A stretch of 38,317 nt of DNA from Protostelium mycophagum (taxonomy: Eukaryota; Evosea; Variosea; Protosteliida; Protosteliaceae): assembly GCA_002081555.1 (NCBI GenBank), contig MZNV01001796.1:1-38317 (forward strand). Direction: 5' to 3'. Each line of letters starts with the position of its first letter. Position 1 is the first letter of the stretch. The position numbers and the translations under genes were made by a program. Below are positions 21,594 to 33,100 of this stretch, piece after piece. Below the pieces are notes generated by a model. That model was not told the origin of the DNA, did not search any database, and was given only the letters and a program-made list of their open reading frames with translations.

Positions 21594-23778
21594 ATGCACA
21601 ACAAATACCTCAATATCTTCTTGGCGCTCTTCGTGACCGCCAGCGGACTGAACGTCAATGTGACGACGAATTACGGACCCGTCCAAGGACAACAGCTTCC
21701 GAGCGGTGTCTATAACTGGCTAGGACTGGCTTATGCGTCTCCGCCTATTGGCCAGGTAATCTAACACTTGTCATCTTCACCGATGATACCATCAAGCTCT
21801 TCGAGAATGCATTCTGAATACATCTAGAATCGATGGAAGAACCCTCAGCCCCCTGCAACCTTTGTAAATACTTTCAACGCCACCACTTTGCCTCCTGTCT
21901 GCATTCAGGTTTAATGGCCTTCATCTTCTGTTATTGACCGGAACAGCAAAAGGACAGCAATGCAACCTTCGCGTTTCAGTCTGAAGACTGTCTGTATCTC
22001 AACATCTGGGCTCCCCAAAACGCGGCTAACACCAGTGTTATGGTCTTTATCCCAGGTGGAATTTTCCTCATTGGGGGAGCTGCATCACCGGTAAGAGACT
22101 CTGGAAGGCGCAATGAAAACTAAACTTTTCAGATTTATAACGGCGAACAATTGGCCAAAAGTTTTGACGTTGTTATCGTCACAATAAGTTATCGTCTTGG
22201 TGCCTTTGGATTTCTCTATAACCCTGGTGAGGAGCCCTCATCCAATCTGTACAGAAAGTAATCTTTCAGGTGTTGGAATTGGCGGGAATTTCGGAATACG
22301 GGATCAGGCCGCAGCTTTCAAATGGGTCCACGAGAATATTCAATTTTTTGGCGGGAACCCCAATTCCGTATGTCCATTCTCGATCTACAACTATTGACCC
22401 CCTACAGGTGACGCTCTTTGGTGAATCTGCTGGGGCCATGTCTATCGGAATTCATCTTGTGAATCAGTTGAGCAACTCTTACTACCAACGTGTCATCCTC
22501 GAGAGTAACCCTGCTGCTGTATACTTTGAGAGCGCAGAGGTGAATATATATGAAGATTAATCTCAGCCTTGACCGACCAATTCCAGAAAGCGATCAACAA
22601 GTCATACACGAAATTTGCTACAAACGCAACTTGTGACCCCAGCAATGTGACTTGTTTATACAGCTTGACATCTGCGCAAGTTGCAGCTGCCGGAGCTTCT
22701 GTGAACCCCACAATGTATTCAGACATTATATTTGATAGTCAGCAAGGCTTGGCCCTGCCGTGGTAAGTTAACTGGGATCCGGAGGATTTAACATTGATTA
22801 TGACAGGTCTCCAGTTGTAGATGGAGTCATTTTGAAAGCCCAAGTTGTAAATCTGACAGATACTTCTAGCTTCTACAATGTACCAATGGTGAGTTCATAC
22901 GTCTTTAATTATTCTGACCGGCTCCTGTAGATCATCGGATCGAATGCGAATGAAGGATGGCTCATCGTAGCCAACAAAAGTGTGTCAAAGTTCGAGCTGG
23001 GTTTGGTTATATCAGTGATTTATGGAGATTCCCTGAAACCGGCTGTGAGTGTCATTGTTGCAAACAGCAGTCACGGTTTCTTACATTGCCAGATACTGTC
23101 CAGATATCCTTGTGTAAATCTCTTCAATTGCAAAGCTGCGATGGGACAGATTATCACTGATAGCTATTTCAAATGCTCTTCGAGGAAGGTGAGAAAGTCT
23201 CGAGCAATTAAAAAAAGCTGATCGTTGTAGATTGCTCAAGATTACGCTAAAGTCCAACCCCAAACTTTTGTATACCAGTTTGATCACGCCACCTTGGCTC
23301 CAGGGGTGAGACCAAATTCCCATGAAATTTCTGTGACATTTCTGACGTAAAGTAGTACCCCACTGCCCCCGGTTGCGCCACGAATGTCTGCCATACTGCC
23401 GAATTAGTCTATGTCTTTGGCACTTACCCCAATTTCACAACAGAAGAACAGATGCTCTCTCAACGCGTTCAGAAGCTTTGGGCGACATTCGCCAAGGGAG
23501 GCGCACCTTGGACTCCCTTCAACACTTCAACCAATTCGACGTGGAGCTTTAACGTCGGATCCAGTGGAGGAGTTGTCAATTATGACACGAGCCCTTGCGA
23601 CTTTTGGGACAGTGTTGGGTACCCATCTCAAGGAGTCACCGGCGCCTGGCCCTTGGCCTCCAACATTTTCCCCGCTACAACTTCGTCCAGCTCCACAAAC
23701 ATGGTTGGAGATGGAGAGTTCGCAAGGCCACTCTTCGCATTGTCCATACTTTTGGTCTTGATGACTTTGATTCAATAA
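21594..23778 (+). CDS. Secreted, GPI-type carboxylesterase (cholinesterase-like)
   Basis: About 578 residues from 11 exons. The ATG at 21594 starts a signal peptide (MHNKYLNIFLALFVTASG); in-frame Met codons further upstream are disfavoured because they would bury it. Type-B carboxylesterase marks appear in order: GLAYASPP, RWKNPQPP, SEDCLYLN, GGNFGIRDQ, the nucleophile elbow GESAGA, GSNANEG near the acid, and CHTAEL with the catalytic His. The C-terminus is a Ser-rich linker then a hydrophobic tail (PLFALSILLVLMTLIQ), as in GPI anchoring. Nearest known relatives would be crystal-protein and cholinesterase-like esterases of amoebae. One junction is odd: the obvious AG|GTGAAT donor at 22540 puts the next exon out of frame, while a GC donor at 22532 (intron 22532-22566) keeps it. 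The substrate is unknown. Confidence 0.9.
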
Positions 23779-23782
23779 TAAA
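23777..23782 (+). terminator. AATAAA overlapping the esterase stop codon
   Basis: The end of the gene reads CAATAATAAAG, so the poly(A) hexamer shares bases with the TAA stop (23776-23778). The convergent Cdh1 gene ends only 72 bases further on. Confidence 0.5.
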
Positions 23783-23850
23783 GAGATGAGATGTCCAAAA
23801 TAGATTAGAAGTGTTTGTGTGAAAGTAGAGGATAGTAATACGAGTACTAT

Positions 23851-26800
23851 TTATCTTATGTCGGCTCTGAAAGAGAGGGCAGTTGTAGACATGGACATGG
23901 CATCTGCGTGTGTCAACATCGAAAGCAAGATGATTTGGAAGATGTATGCCACAAACATGTTGGTTTTCATGATCATGAATGTGGGTAGATTGATTTCTCT
24001 TACCCCTAGCTGGTGGGAAGATGTTCCAGAATCTTAGTGTTTGATCTCCGGCGCCAGTCACAATGGTCTGTCCATCTACATTCTTCAATATCGCATCGTC
24101 TTTAATGATGGACAGATGAGATCACACGAGTTAGGTTTGGGAGTAGGATGAATATAAAGAGGTCACTTTACCTGGAGACATGGAGAGGTAAAGTACTCTC
24201 ATCTTATGCCCTGTCAAAGTGGCCACCTGCATTTTTTCATTTGGAATCACATGAACGTCTTTCTTCTGGCATTGGTTCATATCACTGCGTTCTTCATGTT
24301 TCTTTGATGTCTTTGGTGATTGGTGGCTTCGCCACAACACAGAAGACACTTTGTGCGCGATATAGATCATGATTTAATGTGATGACCTGTGTCATTTGTG
24401 GATATGACCACACGATGATCTGGTTCTGGGAATATCCATGCGTGCTGACTATCTCGTTCACGTTTTTGGACCACTCCAAATTGCACACCTGAACTTTCCG
24501 TGAATTTTCGTGTCTACAACGAGACAAAAAATATACCTGGGAGCCAGTGTCTATGTGATGTAAAGAGGAGCCGGTTAAAGTATCCCAAAATCTCATGCAG
24601 CGATCAGCCGTACCTGTCATCACGTCATTATTTTACGGGAATTTTCTTCGAAAAAATCGAGTTGTAGATGAGATCTTACCGCCTCCGGAAGCGAGGAGAC
24701 CCCTCTGGTGTGGGGACCAAGCGAGTGCTTTTACGGCTGCAGTGTGCTCGGTGAATCTATAATTTAAATATTAGTTTTTGAGACCAAGAGGTGGTATTTG
24801 TGGCGCTTTGCGCCACAGAACCGTCTTTCTTTGACTGTGCCTGCCGTGAATGGCTCAACTGCTTTTTGGCGGGAGAATTCATTTTCAAATTTAAATTTCT
24901 GTTCCGTGAAATAATAATCTTCTAATGCCCAATAAAATAAAATATGTTGTACATAGTGATCAACCAAACTCGTCTAATGTACATGTACATTGATGATGAT
25001 GACGTCACATGCATCATTGATGAAATGATCACCTGTGGATGGGTGTGACAGAGGAGTTATCCCATATCAATAATTGGTTGTCGTTCCCGCCAGAAGCCAA
25101 GTGCTCTCCCTCAGGATTCCACTTAAGACCACACAGCTCCTGTCTATGTCCCGTCAGCCTGTACATGTCAGTTGATTGTTATGTTCTCATTTGTATAGGA
25201 AGTTGCCACAAAGATGATGAGATGTTTGTTGAGCGAATTGGTGCGAAAGATACGGTTAAAATTCAATCATGCGACTTGATTGCGTATAATACAGTAATAA
25301 AAGTTATTTTTATGCTATAGCATTTGAACTATGTCTTTTGAATAGCCTGTAAATACAAAAGAACAATTATCTTTGACAATCTACAACTGTATCCACAACA
25401 TGCATATTACCTTGCCACATGATGTTCCGGTGATTTTAAATCTCTATGAAGTATAGATCTATCTCTAGATCCAGATGACAACAGTCCATTCCTAGGATTC
25501 CAAGATAGAGTTCCAACCCTATTCTTATGCCCATTGAAAGTTCGCAGAATCATCTGTTTAGCCACGTCATACACCTGAGTCTGTGAGCATCTTGAGAGTT
25601 GATACACCACTGATTTGATATTTGAATCGTATGTTTTGGCGGGAAATACCTCAACAGAACCACTTGAATTTCCGACGGCCAGTACACTACCCTGACTGGA
25701 CCAATTTACGGAAGTGACAGACCGACCGGCCGGCATTTCACAAAGTCTGTTGACCTATGACGTCATCAGTGACTATTCATGACGTCATGCATCATCTCAC
25801 GAGAAAAAAACTGATTTTTCAAATAAATCAACTCACGACAAAATAAATTCATCAAGATTTGGTAGAAGAAAATTTAAATTTTAAATATTTAAAATCTCAC
25901 CAAACCGGTGTGACCGTTCCAAAGGAAAACGGAAGAGCCCAATCCGACGGCCAATAAGTTATTATGGGACCAATGTACAAGATTCAAATAGAAGTCATCA
26001 GAGATGGACGGTGCCGAGACCACCTCATAGGTCAGAGATTTCTGGATAATATGAAATTTCGGCGGAATTTCACCTTGAAGGGGGTCTTTTGGATCCTTCT
26101 GGGAGGTTTTCGAGGATTGACGAGCAGTTTCTGTCCTTCAGGACTACAAGGAATAAATGATCGAATTAATTTGAAATTTAAATGAAGAGGGAAGGCGGGA
26201 AGCATGATCGATTTTTTGATCTTCAAATGGAAGATAAAACACATAAATAAATTTTTCTGCAGCAGAGCCACCGATACTTGGTTGTGGCATGAAATGTGAT
26301 GTGATCAAACCTGATTATGGAGGAGGAAATCAGATTGGAAGTCTCATTATTCCGATTCCTGTATTGGTATCTCAATACATTACTGCGAACGGGTGATGCA
26401 CTGGGCGAGGGAAGAGGTGAAGGTGTTGGTGTGATTCGAGAGGAAGTCGGAGGGCTGGTTCCTAATACAGGAGGATTTAAAACGGTACCAAATATCTCCG
26501 TCTGCAGCACCATATTGTATGTATTTTTGGCTTCTTCTTGTTCTATAAAATGGGTTAGATGTCATATGATGGGTTTGATGAATCACGTTGGGAGCAGGTA
26601 TCATCTTGAAGTTCCTGTGTATCTTTCGTATCATCTGGGAGAAGGTGTATATTGGAACCAGAGCGGCAGGGGATGAATCTGGGTGAGTAAGAAGAGATTC
26701 TTCCATTTCATAGCACTCGCGCTTATCATGTAGGGCAGAGTGATGTATGAAGAGTGCGTCATATTACCTATCTCCATATTCCCCTTGGCTCTTTCTTCGT

Positions 26801-26862
26801 GGAGGAGTCGCTTTTTTTGTTTTCGTCGGTGATCTCAATTTGGCCTCATAGTGAGAGTCCAT
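23851..26862 (-). CDS. FZR1: Cdh1/Fizzy-related activator of the APC/C
   Basis: About 484 residues; start ATG 26862-26860, with an in-frame TAG just upstream. The C-box (GEYGDRFIPCR) that docks on the APC/C is intact across an intron. [13 protein letters not shown] matches the conserved Cdh1 segment before the propeller, and [15 protein letters not shown] the basic stretch. Seven WD40 blades follow, with diagnostic strings [59 protein letters not shown] and [14 protein letters not shown]. The last exon (23851-23903) ends ADIR-stop and preserves the Ile-Arg tail that binds the APC/C; another acceptor would lose it, which decides the model. Cdh1 targets cyclins and mitotic proteins for ubiquitination in late mitosis and G1. 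It is divergent from the coiled-coil gene. Confidence 0.93.
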
Positions 26863-27102
26863 TTGGTCGAATCTCCTCCTCTTGTTCTATTTACAGTGTC
26901 TTTGTGAGATGAAAGATCTTTTTATTTTGAAATGGAGGGTTCTGGCGGGCAAAAAAATTTCAGCCGTTATTCGCTCAAAGCAAGACAAATCAGGCTGCCA
27001 GACACAAGGCAAACCCACTTTTGAAGTCTATTTGTCTCGCCACATGGTGACAGAGTGATGTCTAAAGGGTCACAAGATGCCACGAGAAAAACGCAGCCTT
27101 CG
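26863..27102. promoter_or_regulatory. Bidirectional promoter of Cdh1 and the coiled-coil gene
   Basis: Only 240 bases separate the two divergent start codons. The region contains TGGCGGGC followed by a run of A (26943-26957), close to the E2F/DP consensus TTTSSCGC read on the other strand. E2F-type control would fit a cell-cycle regulator. No TATA box is obvious. E2F binding is inference. Confidence 0.4.
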
Positions 27103-30100
27103 ATGTTTGGCAACAGACCTGGGGGAGGCTTCAGTAATATAGGTATCCTTCAATACACCTCTTATTTTATGGTGGCATTGATGTCTTAATGTATGATCAG
27201 GTTTTGCGCCGAGCTTTCTGAACACAAGCACCACCACCAAAAGGAGCCCCGCTTCAAACAAGGTAAGAAAATCGTGCAAACGATGATTAGAATTTAAAGA
27301 CGTCCACGTAATTAATGGAGAGCAGATGTCGTTCGATACACCTGAATTAGACGAATCAGATGACGATGATGACGAAGAAGATCAATCCCATCTCAGGAAA
27401 CAGTTTCAATCAGTCTCGAAAGAGAAAGAGAAAGCAGAGAGAAAGGTCTTAGAGGAAGCTGCTGCCCATAGAGAATCAATACGAAAGGCGAGCATATTTA
27501 CATCGTTGTAAAATTCAAATCAACATTTTCCTTCAAGGGTACAGCATAATGAATGACTTTAGGCGAATTCTGAGAGAGAAAATCTCAACACGAAGATACG
27601 AGAATTAGAAGGGAAGTTATCCTCTATAGAAGAGACACATTCAAAAGCACAAGAGGCACTCCAACAAAGCTGTGCGGAAAAAGAACAACAGATCCAGAAA
27701 CTAAACGAGATACTCACGGTATCTAATGAGAAGCACCTCAAAGAGGTCTCAAAGTTGGAGGAACAGTCAGGTGAGCTAGGGGGTGCGCGATGGAACTAAT
27801 GTACAACAGCGCAGTTAGAAATGAGGGTCGCGGAGATGTCTGTACAGATATTGATGCAGTCGAATGAAAACCACCAGCTCGTCACGCAGGTATTTCTGAT
27901 GTCTTTGATGAGTCATACGTTTCGAATGAATTTTATGATATGGGATATCAAAAATGTCTCGTGTTTGTGACAAAGCAAAACGTTCAAAAAAAGCAGAGAA
28001 GTACTTCTGCGGCATATATATAATATATAATATATAATAAATGCAATATATAATATATATGATGAATAAATATAATATATAATATGCCCACAAAAATCGT
28101 AATTTTAAAATCCGCAAACTCCTCTTCACAAAAAGGCGGGAAAATTGTCCACGAATTTTCTCAGGATTCTAGGTTAAGACCGGTTCGAACCCGCCCTCCC
28201 CCATGATCTCAAGATCTAATTCTGGATTATTACTCTCTCCAAAGGGGGAGAGAAGGGGGATGGACCCTAGGATGAGTACTTCCATGATGTCCCTTCCCAT
28301 TCTTACCGGACTCACCGGGCCCACCACACCACGAGTGAATGGAGAAGCAGAGGTATCTCATCTGTCTTGAATATTTATTGTTTAAAATTCGAGATTTCTT
28401 GATGTGATGTGACCTCTATCACCAATCTACTGACTTAAACACAGCAAATAAGAAAGCTCACGGCAGAGTTGGAAGAGCTTCGCATTCAAGATGTTGAGCA
28501 CAAGAAACAACACGACGTAGACGACCAAAAGATGAGGCAGATGTCACGAGATATTGAAGATTTAAAATCTTCGGAGGCGGCGGTGAAACGGCAGTTGGAG
28601 AGGGAGAAATTCACCCGAGAAGAAGTGCAGCAGCGCGTCAAGTGAGATCCAAGACTTTGTGATTCTATTTTTAGGTCTATGAAAAGAGGCCAAATTGTTG
28701 ATGTGATTATGGGAAGAGAAGATTCTCTTTGAACAAGTTTCTTTCATGTTCATTGCAGGATTTTGGTCAGATTCCCTCAGTTCTCTATGAACACGTTAAT
28801 TACCGAGATTTACCGTGGTGCGGGGAATCTGACCCAACTCCGCAATACCAAACCAAACCAAAAAAACACTTTCATACGTATTCATAATACATCAGTACAA
28901 TCTCTTTCTGGTGCAATGAGTGTCAGTGATGGCGACGAGATCAGTGACGTCTCAACAGGTTCTTAGAGTCAAGAGCGGGAGCAGATAAGGAGAAGATCGA
29001 GTCCCTCGAGAAGTCAGAGCAAGAGGCGAATTTATTACTGTCCGAATTGAGGAATGAGCGTGAGAGGACGATCTCGATGCAAAATGATGAGAAGGAGGAT
29101 CGCATCAGGTTCATGTCAAAGGTAGATCTGTTTTCCAAGATCACTTGCTCACAGAATTTTGTTTTTGACGCCAAAAGGAGCATAAAGATTGCCCAAATCG
29201 AAATATCACAAAGAAATATTCTTGTGTACCTATATCGTTGTAGATCGCCGATTTAGAATCCAAGTTAGCGACAGCCATGGAGAAGGCCGAGATGGTGGAT
29301 CAGGTGGAGAAGAACTTGTCACCCAGAGAGGTACCTAAATTGAAAAAAAGTCTAAGTAAGAAGAAATTGAAGGGTGTTGCGGAGGAACAGATCAGCCAGA
29401 TGACCGGACTCATGAAAGAGAATACCATTCTATCGGAGCGTGTCAATGTGAGTGTTTCACTCTGAGACTTTTCGCTTGTCTCCTGAGATATCATACCGCA
29501 AAAGTCGATGCGAAAGATTGTCTGAACGCGAAATTTAGTCGAAATTTCATAAATAATAATGCTCCAAGTTTTCACAAAGTTCAGGTCCTCACAGCAGATC
29601 TAGAGTCCAAGTCAGAACAAACAAAAGCCTTAGATTATGTGAGATCTAAGATGTCATCAGATCTGGCTGAAACCGAACAACGCGTCGCTTCCGTCGAAGC
29701 TGACCGTAACGAGGTGAATGTTCGGACAATCTTTTTCTCGTTGTAGAATGACACAAAATTCAGGCCAGAAAGAGGCTGGTCGAGGAGGGAGCCATTAGGG
29801 CAAGACTACAACGCAGTATCAGCGCCATCAAATTGGTCACCGCTGATAAACCCGAGCATTTCAGGTCTCAAGTCTTGGAGGTAATCTTCGTTGTATATAA
29901 CTCAACTTGTCATGACCGTTGTAGATTCTCGAGGAGAATGACCAGGATATCACCGAAATATCTGATATCACTGTGTCACCACCAAAGAGCCCCGTTTCTT
30001 CAAGAATGAATAAAGAAGGTGAGCACGAGATGTCTCGAAATATCCGTGAAATTTCAATGAATTCTCCAGTGTTACGCAATAGTTTTGCTGAAGTTGACAT

Positions 30101-33100
30101 GGACGAAATGATGGAAGATGCTGAGGGACAAGGTGATGACGTCACATAATCATTGGACATCTGACATCTGACAGGAGACGACCCGAATCCACCACTGAGC
30201 AAGAAGAGTAGTCAGTCTTCTTTGCGCAACGCTCTGGAGTCAAATATGCAAGAGAACAGAGATCTTCTTCAGATGGTGGAAGCACAGGTGAATTTTTCGT
30301 AATTAACAGCAAATGCCGCACCAAAAGTAAAATATATTCTTTTGGTGCTCTTGTTGGTAATTTCTGGCTGTAAATGTCCGACACGACGCGATCACTTGAA
30401 CAAGTCTAAAACTGAGTTCTTTAGTTGTCTGTTGTAATGGACAGAGATAAAGACATTGAAGAACAACTGACAGACCACCAGCGAGAAGTCGACGCGCTGA
30501 AGAAGCGCCTTGAAGAATTACAACGAGACAACGAAGAGTTGAGAGAGTTGACCGACACCAAAGAAACCCTGTTACAAGAGTTGCAGAAGGAGATTGAGAG
30601 TAGAGATACGCAATCCAAGGTATGCCTCGTTGTAGATTATCATCTCGCTAAAAATAGAACAAAACTCAATGTTGCAGAACACTTCAAACCTCAACGCAAA
30701 AGCCCAAGTCGAAGAGCAAGAGACTCGTACCAACCAGCTTCAGGTTGAAATTGACCAGATGGAGGTACGCCTTGCAGCAGAGAAACTTGCACTCGAAGAG
30801 GCCAAACTACAACTCTCTTTACAACGAGACAACTTCCAAAAACAGATCCAAGAGCTGGAGGAGAATCTAGTAAGAACCACGGAAGAGAGGGATGAGATGA
30901 AGCTACAATTAGACATTTTAGAACGAGAAAATGTAGACAAGGAGCGGGAAGAGGACGATCACGGACGTACACAACTCGAAGAGATAGAGAGAGAGAAATC
31001 GGAATTGGAAACGGAGTTGGAGATTATCAGGGAAGAGAAGAGGGAGTTGGAGGAGCGTCTTGAGTATTCAGGATCGGGAAGAGAACAGGAATTGGAATCG
31101 GAATTGGAAACTCTGCGGGAAGAGAAGAGGGAGCTGGAGGAGCGTCTCGAAAATTTGGGCTCAACAGAAAGAGTGGAGGAATTGGAATTGGAATTGGAAA
31201 ATCTCAGGAAAGAGAAAAAGGAGCTGGAGCAACGTCTAGAGACTTTACAGGAGGAGATGGAGAAGTTGAAAGAAGATAGATCCCATTCCGAGAAAGAGGA
31301 GTCACAACTACAACTAGCCAGTTCTGAAAAAGAAGGGATCAATCTACAACTCGCCAAACTTCAAGAGGAGAAATCTGAACTCATTTCTAAAATAGAAAGA
31401 CTGGAAGAGAAGACAGAACAACTTCGAGAGGAGAACGAGGACTTGATCCAAGATAAAGAGAATCTCGATCTACAGATTGTGAACCTTCAGGAAGAACGGG
31501 ACAAATTCCAGGAACAGAGTGACGAGTTTCGGCGGGAAAAAGAGGAGGTCGATCTACAACTCACCAATATGCGAGATGAAAAAGAAGAGGTGGATCTACA
31601 ACTGGTCAAATTACAGGAAGATAAAGAAGCTTCAGAAGACGAGAAGATTACGATGAAACTACAACTCGATCAGATCAAAATGGAACTCAGCAATCTTCAA
31701 CTTGAAAACGAAGATAAGGACAAGGCCCAAAACAGACACAAAGGAATGAAGGAGCTGGAACAAAAACAGAAGGAGCTGGAGTCCCATTTGGATGAGAAAG
31801 ACCACGCTTTGGAGAAGGTGATGCCACAATTAAACGCACCACTTGGATTCTGACATCGTGAAGGTTGTGGGAGATCTGGAGCAGAAGAAAGCAGAGCTTA
31901 AGGAATTGAAAAACGCACTCCACAAGCAGGAAGAACTGTACATAGAATCTTCAAAGAAGATCACGGAGCTTGAACGCGAAGTGAGTTTCAAAACTTTAAA
32001 ACGACTGATCGTTGTAGTTGGCGGCGGTGAAAAAGTCGAATGCATCAAATGAGGTGAGTTTTAAAATTCCAAAGGCGTCCAGACTCTTCAGCGAAGAAGT
32101 TGAATCAGTCTTGAAAATGCTCCTCCGAAAATACTAAATAAAACAGGATCTATCTACTGAACTAGAGGCGCTCCGGAACAAGGCAGAGAAGTCCTCAAAG
32201 ACCGCTGAAGATTCCACGGAAAGAGCGAATAACCTACAAAAAGAACTCGAAGTTTTGAGGGTCGAGGTGATTCTATAACTCATATAATATCTGAAATCGA
32301 GTTGTGTGTCAAAGGCATTAAATCTGACTCAGAAAGGGTCGTTAATGTACATAGAAATAACCACAACAGTTACGCCAGCAGAAATTGAATCTACAACGGG
32401 CTGAAGCGAATTACGAGGAGAAATTGACGGAGAAAAAGCAAGAGTTAGCGGAGGAATTTAACAGAATACAAGAACGGATGTACACACCCAGGAGGTCACA
32501 CAGTGTCGCTGTCATGTCAAGACTGAAATATGACAGGTCTGCCTCACAACTGGAAGATAAAATCGAGGAAACATTACGGGAGAATTTGGTCCCCCCAGAG
32601 GTGAGATGATTCGTTGTAGATGCTCCAAATCTAAATTCGGAGTAACAATTTATAGTTGGATATTGTAAAGCAGAAAATACAAGAGGCTCTGAGAGAAGCA
32701 GCCCAAGAAGATGCTGCAGAATTAACCGAGCTCACAGAAAGGGTGATGTCACATCTTGCATTAGAGCATTCACTGAACTGAACAGTTGGAATTCACGAAT
32801 ACTGCATTAGATGAGAGTTCAGCGGAAATTCTCAAGTTGAAAACGATAGTGGAGATGCTGACAGGCCAACTTGCCACTGCCAGAGTTGAAACACCCAAGA
32901 GGTAGATTATATATGATGGTCTTTAAACATCACTCACAATGTTGTGAAGCACCACGAGCACTGCCACTGCGAATTTGCTGGAACAAATCAAATTGCTGGA
33001 GGAGCAACTTGAGAAAGTCGAAAAGAAGAATATCAAATTAGAGAGGCAGATACGAGATACGCCAGAAATGAAGAGGAGAACCACCCCATCCAAAGAGTCT

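Noticed and set aside
23856-23866. A Cdh1 last exon ending Glu-Pro-Thr
   Set aside because: A second acceptor just upstream on the minus strand gives a longer exon ending in the conserved Ile-Arg tail, which is far more likely.
27070-27279. A minus-strand open frame over the start of the coiled-coil gene
   Set aside because: The plus-strand exons here join in phase over the whole 27-exon gene, so the opposite frame is a shadow.
28173-28215. GGTTCGAACCC, which looks like a tRNA T-loop
   Set aside because: The stems on both sides do not pair, no anticodon arm or acceptor stem fits, and the stretch is in-frame coding sequence of the coiled-coil gene.
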